Shown one piece after another: positions 35,260 through 45,184 of a DNA stretch of 64,000 bases. This stretch comes from JAAYDI01 sp052034005 (GTDB taxonomy: Bacteria; Planctomycetota; Planctomycetia; Pirellulales; Pirellulaceae), in contig JBPOJB010000002.1 in assembly GCA_052034005.1 (NCBI GenBank), forward strand, positions 186,001 to 250,000, given 5' to 3'. Numbering within the stretch: position 1 is the stretch's first letter; each line of letters begins with the position of its first letter. Under the pieces are notes generated by a model. That model saw nothing but the letters and a program-made list of their open reading frames with translations. It searched no databases and was not told where the DNA came from. The position numbers and the translations under genes are program-made.

Positions 35260-35715
35260 ATGCTTGCCAGAGTCTACGTGTTGACCGTCATCGTGATCGT
35301 CGGCTGCTCAGGCGCGTCCCGCGCCGATGACCTTCATCGCCTGTTGTCCTGGCGCATGTGCTGGCCGCACTGCATCCAGAAGACATGCTGCGACGATTAC
35401 TGCCCCAAGCCGCCGCCGTGCGTCAAACCCATCTGCTGCTTCGGCTGTGACGACTACTGTCCGAAGTGCCAGCCGTGCGTCAAACGCATCTGCTGTCTCG
35501 GGTGCGATGACTACTGCCCCAAGTGCCCGCCCGCGATCTGCTGCGCGCCCTGCCAGGACCTGAAATGCGTGCCGACCGGCTGTGCCCGGTGCGGCTGTTC
35601 AGGCGCCGCCAGCCCCGCCACCGTCCAGGTCGCGCCGTCGGGCGCCGCCCGCGCGGTCGCGCCCCAGGCGGCAGCCGCCGCGGACCGCGCGCGGGCGGGA
35701 AACGCCAGTCGGTAG
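35260..35715 (+). CDS. Small secreted Cys-rich repeat protein
   Basis: 151 residues from ATG 35260, preceded by AGGACGGG. A short signal peptide, possibly a lipobox (VIVGC), is followed by a repeat of 19 residues, pattern DDYCPKxxPCVKxICCxGC, in about two and a half copies (residues about 42-95), with matching 57-bp repeats in the DNA. More Cys pairs and an Ala-rich tail follow. About 24 Cys in a small exported protein suggest disulphide cross-linking or metal binding. It does not resemble metallothioneins that I know. The gene follows the TolC-like gene closely and may be co-transcribed. Function unknown. Confidence 0.75.
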   Translation: MLARVYVLTVIVIVGCSGASRADDLHRLLSWRMCWPHCIQKTCCDDYCPKPPPCVKPICCFGCDDYCPKCQPCVKRICCLGCDDYCPKCPPAICCAPCQDLKCVPTGCARCGCSGAASPATVQVAPSGAARAVAPQAAAAADRARAGNASR

Positions 35716-35765
35716 CCAACAGTGGCCGGCTCGTGCGCCGGGCAGCCGGCAGGCGACCGCCTCCA

Positions 35766-36971
35766 TCAGGCGCCGTACTTGCCCAGTCGGCCGGCGTTGG
35801 CCAATGCCAGCGGCATCAGGTACTTGGCTTCAAACTGCCCGAGTCCGCCCTGGAGGCAGTCGCGTTCCGTCAGCCGCGGGCGGCCGTCAGGTCGGCAGCA
35901 GTTGGACACCAGCAGCGTGGGCACCGGGTGCCAGCTGTGGCTCTTGAGGAACGCCGGCGTGCTGTGATCGCCGGTGACGATCAGCACGTCGGGCTGCAGC
36001 GCCTCGACGCGCGGCAACACTGCGTCGAACTCCTCGATCCGCTTCACCTTGGCGTCGAAGTTCCCGTCTTCACCCGTGCTGTCGGTGTACTTGAAGTGCA
36101 CGAAGAAGAAATCATGGTCGGCCCAGCATCGCTCCAGCACGTCGATTTCCTCGTCCAGGTTGGACGGCTCGCCCACGATGTCCATGCCCACCAGTCGCGC
36201 CAGACCCTTATACATCGGGTAGACGGCGATCGCCGCGGCTTGCAGCCCGTACACTTCCCGATAGGTCGGCAGGTCGGGCTTACCGGCAAACCCGCGCATG
36301 GTCAGAAAATTGGCCATCGGCTGCGGAGCCAGCAGACTGCGCGCCTGCCGGAGGAACTCGATGGCCACTTCCGCCGTCCGCTCGCCGTCCTGGTCCTGCG
36401 GGACGGGGTCCAGCGGCGGCACGCCGGTGGCCTGGGGGTCGGTGTCGGCCACCGCGCCGGCCAGGCCCTCGCCGCGAAACACCACCACGAACCGGTGTTC
36501 CCGGACCGGCTCCACGAACAGTTGCACACCGGGGATGACGATCTTGCGGAGCGAGACGGCCAGCGGCGCGCTCTCCTCGGAGGCGATCCGGCCTGCACGC
36601 CGGTCTGTGATGTGGCCCGCCCCATCGATCGTACAGAAGTTGCACCGCACCGCCACGTCGCCCGGTTGCAGCTCGAACCCCACGCCGGTCGCTTCCAGCG
36701 CCCCGCGGCCGATCAGGTGCTTCAACGGATCGTAGCCGAACAGTCCCAAGTGGCCCGGGCCGCTGCCCGGCGTGATGCCCGGCAACACCGGAATGCTCGC
36801 CCCTTGCACGCCGCGCCGGGCCAACTGGTCCAGGTTGGGCGTGCGGGCGGTTTCCAATTCGGTCATCCCGTCCGGCGTCCGCGGCAGACCACCCAGCCCG
36901 TCGGCCACCAGCATGACGATCTTGGATTCGTTTTTCGTATGGAGTTGACGCACCAGATCCTGAATGTCCAT
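35766..36971 (-). CDS. apgM: 2,3-bisphosphoglycerate-independent phosphoglycerate mutase, archaeal type
   Basis: 401 residues. It interconverts 3- and 2-phosphoglycerate in glycolysis and gluconeogenesis. It belongs to the alkaline-phosphatase superfamily: KIVMLVADGLGGL is the first metal-binding strand, TPGSGPGHLGLFGYDP carries the phosphoserine nucleophile, FFFVHFKYTDSTGEDG and LIVTGDHSTPA supply further metal ligands, and WHPVP the last His. Length and motifs fit the ApgM branch (about 400 residues) rather than the 510-residue GpmI. The ATG at 36971 is preceded by AGAGAG. The upstream UPF0173 gene is divergent, with about 214 bp between the two starts. Confidence 0.93.
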   Translation of the reverse strand: MDIQDLVRQLHTKNESKIVMLVADGLGGLPRTPDGMTELETARTPNLDQLARRGVQGASIPVLPGITPGSGPGHLGLFGYDPLKHLIGRGALEATGVGFELQPGDVAVRCNFCTIDGAGHITDRRAGRIASEESAPLAVSLRKIVIPGVQLFVEPVREHRFVVVFRGEGLAGAVADTDPQATGVPPLDPVPQDQDGERTAEVAIEFLRQARSLLAPQPMANFLTMRGFAGKPDLPTYREVYGLQAAAIAVYPMYKGLARLVGMDIVGEPSNLDEEIDVLERCWADHDFFFVHFKYTDSTGEDGNFDAKVKRIEEFDAVLPRVEALQPDVLIVTGDHSTPAFLKSHSWHPVPTLLVSNCCRPDGRPRLTERDCLQGGLGQFEAKYLMPLALANAGRLGKYGA

Positions 36972-37185
36972 GACACCGCTCTCTTCTGTGATGGGAGGTT
37001 GCCGCGAGCCGCGCGATGTCCATGTGTTACGCTCTGGGGGCACCTTGCACAAGGCGGCTGGCGGACGTTTTCGCCCCGCCCGGCTGCCCCGGCGCGCGGG
37101 CCGCTGGAAACGGGGCGGCAACTCGGGTAGAACCAGGAGGGTATCGGAGGTGGTTCGAACCGGCGTTGCGCGATGGAGTCTCGAC

Positions 37186-37872
37186 ATGGCGACAGAGCTT
37201 ACCTGGCTGGGACATGGCAGTTGGTCGCTCCAGATTGGCGACGATGTGGTGCTCCTGGATCCCTTCCTGGACGAGTCCCCGCAATCCCCGGTGAAAGCGG
37301 CCGACCTGGAAGCCGATTACATCCTGGTGTCGCACGGCCACTTCGACCATGTCGGCGACACGGCCTCGATTGCCAATCGCACGGGCGCCACGGTGGTGGC
37401 GAATTTCGAGATCTCCCAGTGGCTCGCCACCAAACAGGGTGTCAAGAGCACGGTCGGGATGAACCTGGGCGGCCGGCTGTCACTGCCGTTCGGGACGCTC
37501 AAGATGACCGTCGCCTGGCACAGCTCCCAGCTTCCCGACGGTTCCTACGGCGGCAATCCCGCGGGATTCCTGCTCACGACGGCCGACGGAACCATCTATT
37601 TCGCGTGTGACACGGCGTTGTTTTCCGACATGCGGCTCATCGGCAGCGTGGGCGTGGACCTGGCCGTCCTGCCGATCGGCGACCTCTATACCATGGGCCC
37701 GGACGACTCCATCGAAGCGATCAAGCTGATCAACCCTGCGCGCGTCGTGCCGGATCACTACAATACCTGGCCGCCGGTGGCCCAGGACCCGGCCGCCTGG
37801 GCGGCGCGCGTCAGGGACCAGACTGCGGCCGAACCGATCGTGGTGGAGCCGGGCGGGAAGGTGGTTCTGTGA
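37186..37872 (+). CDS. UPF0173 metal-dependent hydrolase (metallo-beta-lactamase fold)
   Basis: 228 residues, the usual length for this family. The N-terminal ELTWLGHGSWSL and the metal motif SHGHFDHVGD (about 47-56) define the metallo-beta-lactamase fold; further ligands are in FACDTALFSD and PDHYNTWP. The family binds two divalent metals; its physiological substrate is not established. The ATG at 37186 is preceded by TGGAG. The frame is open to 36964 upstream, but that part overlaps the divergent apgM start and is not coding in character. Confidence 0.92.
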   Translation: MATELTWLGHGSWSLQIGDDVVLLDPFLDESPQSPVKAADLEADYILVSHGHFDHVGDTASIANRTGATVVANFEISQWLATKQGVKSTVGMNLGGRLSLPFGTLKMTVAWHSSQLPDGSYGGNPAGFLLTTADGTIYFACDTALFSDMRLIGSVGVDLAVLPIGDLYTMGPDDSIEAIKLINPARVVPDHYNTWPPVAQDPAAWAARVRDQTAAEPIVVEPGGKVVL

Positions 37873-37969
37873 CGGTCGGCAAGCCGCGCGCGGTCGCGGC
37901 GGAAGCAGGTTGCCGACCCGTTGCCTCGAGCGTGCAGGTCCCCGCCTATGCCGGGTGAAGGGGGTGTTC

Positions 37970-39787
37970 TTGGAGAACCTGAAAGAGTGCCTGGAACGCC
38001 GCGTCTTGCCGCGCGTCCAGATGCCGGCTCAGTATCTGGGCGGCGAGCACAACGCAGTGCGGAAGTCTCACGCCCAGGTGCGTGGCAAGCTGTGCCTGTC
38101 CTTTCCCGACGTGTATACGATCGGCATGAGCCATCATGGGCTCCAGGTGTTGTACAGCCTGATGAACGCGCGGCCCGATTGGGTCTGTGAGCGGGCGTTC
38201 GCGCCGTGGCCGGACATGGAAGAGGCCTTGCGCCGGCACCAACTGCCGCTGTACAGTCTCGAGTCGTTCACGCCGCTTGGTGCGTTCGACGTGTTGGGGT
38301 TCTCGCTGCAGTACGAGCTGTGTGCGTCCAATATCCTGACGATCCTCGATCTGGCCGGCATCCCGCTCAGGGCCGTTGATCGCACGCTGGCCGATCCGCT
38401 GGTCATCGCGGGGGGCCCGTGTGCGCAGAACCCCGAGCCGCTCGCGCCGTTTATCGATCTGTTCGTCATGGGTGACGGCGAGCCCAGCCTGCCGCGCGTC
38501 TGCGACCTCTGGCTGGACCTGCAGGACCAAGCGGGCCGCGAGGGGCGGGGCAGGGGGGCGCGGGAAGCCCGACTGCTGGAAATGGCACGGCAACTTCCCT
38601 TCTGCTACGCGCCGCGCTTCTATGAGCCGCAGTATCGGGACGGGCGGTTGGCGGGCCTGCACCCGCGTCGCGCCGAGGTGCCGGAAGCGATCGAGCCCGC
38701 CGTGCTGCGCGACCTCGATGGATCGCCGCTGCCCGCCCGACCTTTGGTGCCGTACGTCGAGTGCGTCCACGATCGCATCGCCATCGAAATCATGCGCGGG
38801 TGCCCCTGGCAGTGCCGCTTCTGCCAGAGTTCGGTGATCAAGCGGCCGCTCCGGTTCCGCTCCGTCGACACGATCGTCCAGGCGGCGCTGGAAAGCTACC
38901 GCCACAGCGGGTTCAACGAGATCTCCCTGCTCTCGCTGTCCTCGAGCGACTACCCGCATTTCGAAACGCTCATCCGGCGACTCCAGGACCTGTTCGGTCC
39001 CCTGGGCGTGAACATCTCGGTGCCGAGCCTGCGGGTGAACGAGCAGCTCCGCACGCTCCCGGTCCTGATCGGCAATGCGCGGCGGTCCAGCTTGACGCTG
39101 GCGCCCGAGGCTGCGCGCGACGACATGCGGGCCCAGATCCGCAAACGGATCAGGAACGACGACCTGTATGAAGGATGCCGGGTCGCCTTCCGCAACCACT
39201 ACGAAAGCGTGAAACTGTACTTCATGTGCGGCTTGCCCGGCGAGCGACCTGCCGACCTGGAAGGCATCGTGGAAATGGCTGAGACAATCGCGCGGATCGG
39301 CCGGGAAGAGCGCGGGCGTTTCCCGCACGTGACCGCCAGCGTCTCCAACTTCATCCCCAAACCCCATACGCCCTTCCAATGGAACGGCATGCAGACACGA
39401 GACTACTTCCGCTGGGCACATGAATACTTGTGGCAACACAAAACGCTCCGCTGCGTCCAGCTCAAGCGACATGACATTGAGACCAGTCTGCTCGAATGCG
39501 CCCTCAGCCGCGCAGACCGACGCGCCGGTGATGCGATCGAACTGGCCTGGCGACGCGGCGCCCGGATGGACAGTTGGTCGGAGATGTTGGATCCTCAACG
39601 GTGGTGGCAGGCGCTGGCCGATGCCGGGATCGATCTGGAAGCGACCCTGCACCGGCCCTATCCGCGCGATGCGGTGCTGCCGTGGGATCACGTCCTGGTA
39701 AAATGCGGCCGACCCTTCCTGGAAAAGGAGCACGCCCGGTCGACGGCCCAGCTCGACCCCATGCACGAGGTGCCTATCGATGAGTGA
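37970..39787 (+). CDS. B12-binding-domain radical SAM protein, TIGR03960-like
   Basis: About 605 residues. The cluster motif GCPWQCRFCQ (CxxxCxxC) binds the radical-SAM 4Fe-4S centre. The N-terminal region (FPDVYTIGMSHHGLQVLYSLMN, GFSLQYELCASNILTIL, PLVIAGGPCAQNPEP) is the pseudo-B12-binding part of this family. LTLAPEAARDDMRAQIRK and SNFIPKPHTPFQW are family hallmarks. The reaction is not established; relatives are often fused to, or next to, a DUF2344 protein, which is absent here. The start is uncertain: TTG at 37970 has AAGGGGG at good spacing, while GTG at 37955 lacks a visible site. Its end overlaps the MazG start by eight bases. Confidence 0.88.
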   Translation: MENLKECLERRVLPRVQMPAQYLGGEHNAVRKSHAQVRGKLCLSFPDVYTIGMSHHGLQVLYSLMNARPDWVCERAFAPWPDMEEALRRHQLPLYSLESFTPLGAFDVLGFSLQYELCASNILTILDLAGIPLRAVDRTLADPLVIAGGPCAQNPEPLAPFIDLFVMGDGEPSLPRVCDLWLDLQDQAGREGRGRGAREARLLEMARQLPFCYAPRFYEPQYRDGRLAGLHPRRAEVPEAIEPAVLRDLDGSPLPARPLVPYVECVHDRIAIEIMRGCPWQCRFCQSSVIKRPLRFRSVDTIVQAALESYRHSGFNEISLLSLSSSDYPHFETLIRRLQDLFGPLGVNISVPSLRVNEQLRTLPVLIGNARRSSLTLAPEAARDDMRAQIRKRIRNDDLYEGCRVAFRNHYESVKLYFMCGLPGERPADLEGIVEMAETIARIGREERGRFPHVTASVSNFIPKPHTPFQWNGMQTRDYFRWAHEYLWQHKTLRCVQLKRHDIETSLLECALSRADRRAGDAIELAWRRGARMDSWSEMLDPQRWWQALADAGIDLEATLHRPYPRDAVLPWDHVLVKCGRPFLEKEHARSTAQLDPMHEVPIDE

Positions 39788-40100
39788 TCCCCACGGCGAT
39801 ATGACGCTCTCCGAGTTCCAACAGCTCATCCGCAACATGTACATCCAGAAGGACATCGCCCGCGGCGTGGATGGCACGTTCATGTGGCTGATGGAGGAGA
39901 TCGGCGAGCTGGCCGGCGCTCTGCGCGGCGGCAACTCCGAAGAACTGAGCGGCGAGTTCGCAGACGTGCTGGCCTGGCTCACGACGATCGCCAACGTGGC
40001 CCAGGTGGACCTGGCCCAAGCGATCCACCGAAAGTACGGCCGGGGTTGCCCCGGCTGTGGCCAATTCGTCTGCCGCTGCGATGATTCCGGGAAACCATGA
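39780..40100 (+). CDS. Short MazG-like nucleotide pyrophosphohydrolase with Cys-rich tail
   Basis: 106 residues. The helical MazG core carries metal-binding acidic motifs: EEIGELAGAL (EExxE) near residue 40 and EFADVLAWL (ExxD) near 60. Such proteins hydrolyse nucleoside triphosphates to monophosphates, often non-canonical ones. The C-terminus is unusual: GCPGCGQFVCRC forms a possible zinc-binding knuckle of four Cys. The gene overlaps the radical SAM gene by eight bases, and its stop overlaps a possible ATG of the next frame (ATGA), so it sits inside an operon. Confidence 0.85.
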   Translation: MSDPHGDMTLSEFQQLIRNMYIQKDIARGVDGTFMWLMEEIGELAGALRGGNSEELSGEFADVLAWLTTIANVAQVDLAQAIHRKYGRGCPGCGQFVCRCDDSGKP

Positions 40101-40222
40101 AGGTTCGGACGATCCGCGGAACCCTGGAATCCGTATCGGGAACCAGCTTGGCGATTCACGTCCTGCCGCACGCCAGTTATGCTGGGTTGCAGACGGCCCG
40201 AACCCTTTTTCGAGGTGCCCGC

Positions 40223-42559
40223 GTGAAATCCGACTCCACCGTGGCCTGCTACCCCCCCGCCGTGCGGACGTGCCGCCGCATGCCTGCACCCTGTGCCGGC
40301 CCATTGCCGTCTGCGCACCTGCCCGCGGGTTTCCGGGGTTCTGGGGGCGTGGGCGGGCTTGTGCGGCGGTGGATCGTCCTGATCCTGGGTCTGGGCGTCG
40401 TCTGGGGGGCCGGCGCCCTGCCCGTGTTGGCACAGGGGCCCTCGATTTCCGAAGTGGAGGTGGGGCTTGGCGGCAAGTTCAAGGTCGGGTACTGGACGCC
40501 GGTGCACGTGGTGGTGGAGGGTGGCGACCGCGGGTTTGTGGGGAACATCGAGCTGACGGCGCCGGACAGTGACGACGTGACGACGCGGTTCACTCAAGGG
40601 GTGGGCAGCGTGGTGCAGGTTCCGGCCGGGGGCCAGTGGACGGGCTGGCGGTACTTGAAGTTGGGCAAGATCCGCGGCCGGATCCACGTGGCGCTTCGGT
40701 CGGCCGACGGAACGATTGCGGCCTCGCGATGGGTCGAGCATGCGCCGCCCGAGGTTTCGACCTGTCAGTGGGTTGTGGAGGTGGGTTCCGAGGTCGGGTT
40801 GGACCGTGCCGCGGTCTATTTGGCGCGTGTGCGTGGCGAGCGTTTGACGACGAGCCGTCTACTCACACCGGCCCAGTTCCCGGACTTATGGTACGGCTAT
40901 GAAGGCGTGGATGCGTTGCTGGTCACGACCGCTCAGGAGAGTCCGCTCGAGCAGCTGGACGACGCGCAGTATGCCGCGTTGTTGCAGTGGCTGAAGTTGG
41001 GCGGGCGGCTGGTGTATTCTGCGGGCCGGCGCGCACCGGACATTTTCCGGGAGGGCAACCGGTTTCACGCGTTGCGTCCGGGCGAGTTTGACGAGCTGGA
41101 TCCGTACTGGAAGGCGACGGGGTTGGAACACTATGCGCGGGCGACCGAGCGGCTGACGAGCAACGACGACGCGCCGTTGGCCACATTCCAGCAGTTGCGC
41201 GGGACGGTCGCCTGTTACGAGGGCGCGGGCGGGCGGCACGATCGGGCGTTGGTCGTCCAGTACGCGTTCGGCTTCGGGGAGATCATGTACGTAGGGTTGG
41301 ATCTCGAACAGTCGCCGTTAGCCGACTGGCCGGCCCGGCCGCGACTGCTGGCGCGGCTGTTGCAGACGCGCAGCGAAGAGGAGGAGTCGGCCATTGGCCA
41401 GGGGGAGCTCGGCCAGGTGACGCACGTGGGATATGACGATCTGGCCGGCCAACTGCGGTCCGCGCTGGATCAGTATTCACAGGTGACGATGGTGCACTTC
41501 GCCTGGGTCGCCGGGCTGTTGGTGTTGTACCTCCTGCTGCTCGGGCCGGCGGATTTCTTCGCCCTGCACCGGCTCGGTCGCCCGCAGTGGACCTGGTGCA
41601 CATTCCCGGTCATCGTGCTCGGATTCTGTGTGTTGGCCGTCTGGTTGTCCCAGCGCTGGCAGGGGCGCCAGATGGGGGTGAACCAGCTCGACATCGTGGA
41701 CGTGGACTTGGCGCAGCAGGTGGTGCGCGGCACGACCTGGGCGGGCCTGTACAGCCCGCGTGCGGCGCGGCTGGACATGGATCTGGCGCCGGAGCCGGCG
41801 GTGGCCACGACCGCCGAGCCGGGCATGCTCTTGTCGTGGCTCGGCCTGCCCGGCACGGGGCTGGGCGGTATGAACACAACAGGGTCGGTCGACGTGCTGC
41901 GCGACGAATATGTGATCGCCAGCGATCGTGACGCGCCGCGCCAGCCGGGCGAGCCGCGCGCTGCCATCGTGGGGCTCCCGATCCACTGCTCGGCCAGCCG
42001 GAGCCTGCTGGGCCGCTGGTGGAACACCACCGGGCCGCTCGCACCCAGCCAGCTCAAGGGCGCCGACAGCGGCGGCCTGCTGGAAGGCCTGGTGGTCAAC
42101 CCGTTGGACGTGAGCTTGTCCCATTGTTACGTGTACTATGGGAACTGGGCGTACCCGATCGAGGGACGGCTGGAACCGGGCGACGCGGTGGAGCTTGCGC
42201 ACATCACGCCGCTGGACCTGAAATGGCACCTGAGCGGGCGGCGGGTGATCGAATCGCGCGATGTGAGCACGCCGTGGGACCGGGCGGATCTGTCGAATCT
42301 GCCGCGCATCGCCCAGATGCTGATGTTCTACGGCGCGGCGGGAGGGCGCGCTTACACGCGGCTCACGCACAGCTTCCTGAGCTACGTTGACCTGAGCCGG
42401 CACCTGCGCGCCGGTCAGGCGATCCTGGTGGGCCGCAGCAAGGTGCCCGGTAGCGCGCTCCAGCGCAGCGGCCAGCCCCTGACCAACCACATCGATCAAC
42501 AGTGGACCTTCTACCGCGTGAGCATCCCCGTGGAGCATTCCGCCACGGAGAGTTGGTGA
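40223..42559 (+). CDS. Large uncharacterised membrane protein with extracytoplasmic N-terminal domain
   Basis: About 778 residues from GTG 40223, preceded by GAGGTG. An ATG at 40097 overlaps the MazG stop and is the alternative, but residues it would add look non-coding. A signal anchor (WIVLILGLGVVWGAGALPVLA) leads into a beta-rich domain (about 65-200), then a Rossmann or glutaminase-like segment (YEGVDALLVTT, LGGRLVYSAG). Two transmembrane helices follow near residues 430-490 (FAWVAGLLVLYLLLLGPADFF and FPVIVLGFCVLAVWL). The C-terminal third is soluble, probably outside. I do not recognise a named function. Its neighbour is an ABC ATPase, so it may belong to a transport or envelope system. 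Confidence 0.75.
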   Translation: MKSDSTVACYPPAVRTCRRMPAPCAGPLPSAHLPAGFRGSGGVGGLVRRWIVLILGLGVVWGAGALPVLAQGPSISEVEVGLGGKFKVGYWTPVHVVVEGGDRGFVGNIELTAPDSDDVTTRFTQGVGSVVQVPAGGQWTGWRYLKLGKIRGRIHVALRSADGTIAASRWVEHAPPEVSTCQWVVEVGSEVGLDRAAVYLARVRGERLTTSRLLTPAQFPDLWYGYEGVDALLVTTAQESPLEQLDDAQYAALLQWLKLGGRLVYSAGRRAPDIFREGNRFHALRPGEFDELDPYWKATGLEHYARATERLTSNDDAPLATFQQLRGTVACYEGAGGRHDRALVVQYAFGFGEIMYVGLDLEQSPLADWPARPRLLARLLQTRSEEEESAIGQGELGQVTHVGYDDLAGQLRSALDQYSQVTMVHFAWVAGLLVLYLLLLGPADFFALHRLGRPQWTWCTFPVIVLGFCVLAVWLSQRWQGRQMGVNQLDIVDVDLAQQVVRGTTWAGLYSPRAARLDMDLAPEPAVATTAEPGMLLSWLGLPGTGLGGMNTTGSVDVLRDEYVIASDRDAPRQPGEPRAAIVGLPIHCSASRSLLGRWWNTTGPLAPSQLKGADSGGLLEGLVVNPLDVSLSHCYVYYGNWAYPIEGRLEPGDAVELAHITPLDLKWHLSGRRVIESRDVSTPWDRADLSNLPRIAQMLMFYGAAGGRAYTRLTHSFLSYVDLSRHLRAGQAILVGRSKVPGSALQRSGQPLTNHIDQQWTFYRVSIPVEHSATESW

Positions 42560-42626
42560 TCGACGCGGACCGATGACCGATACGGCCCAACGACCGACGA
42601 TCCAAAACGAACCGCTGACTGACCTG

Positions 42627-42739
42627 CTTACTTTCTCACTTACTCACTTACTCACTTACTTACTTACTTACTTACTTATTGACTGGCTGACTGGCTGACT
42701 GACTGACTGGCTGACTGGCTGACTGACTGACTGACTGAC
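42627..42739. repeat. Compound tetranucleotide repeat tract
   Basis: Two adjacent arrays: about 13 units of CTTA (with CTCA and CTTT variants) at 42627-42680, then 14 full units of GACT or GGCT plus GAC at 42681-42739. The tract lies between the large membrane protein and the ABC ATPase, ending 44 bp before the ATPase start. The first block lacks G on the top strand. It is not inside a likely coding frame. Confidence 0.97.
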
Positions 42740-42783
42740 GCACACAACCTGCGATGGTGGGCTGAGTCCCAAAGGCATGTCCG

Positions 42784-43716
42784 GTGATCAAGACGCACGA
42801 TCTGACCAAGAAATACGGTGACACGTTCGCCATCCAATCGATCGAACTCGAGTTACAGGAAGGCGACCTGTTCGGGTTCATCGGCCCCAACGGGGCCGGC
42901 AAGACGACGACGATGCGGATCATTGCCACGTTGTTGAATCCGACCTGGGGCGAAGCCTACGTCTGCGGCAACTCGATCTATACGCAGCCCAAGGAGATCC
43001 GCCGGCTCGTGGGGTACATGCCCGATTTCTTCGGCGTGTACGACGACATGAAGGTGATCGAGTATCTCGAGTTCTTTGCGGCCGCCTACCGGATCAAAGG
43101 CCCGGCGCGGCGCCGCATCTGCGACGAGAAGCTGCAGATTGTCGACCTGGATTTCAAGCGGGACGCCTATGCCAACACGCTGTCCCGCGGCCAGACGCAG
43201 CGGCTCGGCCTGGCCCGCGTCCTGCTGCACGACCCGCAAGTGCTGCTCCTGGACGAGCCGCTGAGCGGGTTGGACCCCCGCGCGCGGATCGAGATGCGCA
43301 ACCTCCTGCGGCGGCTCGGCGAGCTGGGCAAGACGATCATCGTCTCCAGCCATATCCTGCCCGAGCTGGCGGACATCTGCAACAAGATCGGGATCATCGA
43401 CCGCGGCGTCATGACGGTCAACGCCAACGTGTCGGACGTGCTCCGGCAGGTGCGGGAACGCGTGATCTTGTTGGTGGAAGTGGCGGCGGACCTGGAAGGC
43501 GCCGCGCGGCTGCTCGAGGCCCACGCTGCGGTCGAGGCCGTGCAGTTGGACCATCACCGTATCACGGTGACGCTGCGGGAAGGCGTGGACGACTACAGCG
43601 AGCTGCCCGCGCTGCTGATCCATGCCGGGCACCGGCTCAAGTCATTCAGCGAGAAAGAGGTGAACCTCGAATCGGCCTTCATGGTGTTGACCAAGGGGAT
43701 GGGGGCGAAGATCTAG
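42784..43716 (+). CDS. ABC transporter ATP-binding protein
   Basis: 310 residues from a GTG start; AAAGG lies nine bases upstream. Walker A is GPNGAGKTT (about 38-46), the signature is LSRGQTQRLG, and Walker B is VLLLDEPLSGLDP. About 90 residues beyond the ATPase core resemble the C-terminal regulatory domain of CcmA/NatA-type exporters. It should drive export of an unknown substrate or an envelope function. No typical six-helix permease gene is adjacent. The upstream 778-residue membrane protein has too few helices to be a standard permease, so the true partner is uncertain. Expression may be affected by the repeat tract in front of it. Confidence 0.92.
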   Translation: MIKTHDLTKKYGDTFAIQSIELELQEGDLFGFIGPNGAGKTTTMRIIATLLNPTWGEAYVCGNSIYTQPKEIRRLVGYMPDFFGVYDDMKVIEYLEFFAAAYRIKGPARRRICDEKLQIVDLDFKRDAYANTLSRGQTQRLGLARVLLHDPQVLLLDEPLSGLDPRARIEMRNLLRRLGELGKTIIVSSHILPELADICNKIGIIDRGVMTVNANVSDVLRQVRERVILLVEVAADLEGAARLLEAHAAVEAVQLDHHRITVTLREGVDDYSELPALLIHAGHRLKSFSEKEVNLESAFMVLTKGMGAKI

Positions 43717-43739
43717 CCGCAACCCGGGGGGGCGTCGCA

Positions 43740-44966
<1,227 letters not shown>

Positions 44967-45092
44967 CGGGTCCGACGTGGCCGAGCCGGCCGGCCGAGGG
45001 TCGGCAAACCGGGCGCTGCCCGCCGCGTCACATCCGGCACGTACGTTCCAATCGCCCCAGTCTCCCCGAGCCGGAAATCTCCCGCAGCTTCC

Positions 45093-45120
45093 TTGAATTG
45101 CGTGCTACGCTTGCTAGACT
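45093..45120 (+). promoter_or_regulatory. Candidate promoter for the TIGR03000-like gene
   Basis: TTGAAT and TAGACT (each four of six consensus bases) are 16 bp apart, placing transcription start roughly 58 nt before the ATG at 45185. Pattern match only. Confidence 0.35.
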
Positions 45121-45184
45121 GATTCGATCGGACAGGCGTGAAATGGCCTGGGGGCCAGCGCACAAAACAAGGGGAGCAAAGAAG

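Noticed and set aside
35394..35560. 57-bp repeats considered as a CRISPR or non-coding repeat
   Set aside because: They are in frame within a gene with a signal peptide and ribosome site and encode a conserved Cys pattern.
37150..37162. GGTTCGAACC considered as a tRNA T-loop
   Set aside because: No acceptor, D or anticodon stem can be formed around it and no CCA end follows. It is a palindrome upstream of the UPF0173 gene.
37946..40741. Open minus-strand frame opposite the radical SAM, MazG and membrane protein genes
   Set aside because: Three real genes with overlaps typical of an operon lie on the other strand; the antisense frame crosses all their boundaries.
42627..42739. Repeat tract considered as a CRISPR array
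   Set aside because: Units are four bases long and contiguous with no spacers. It is a microsatellite.
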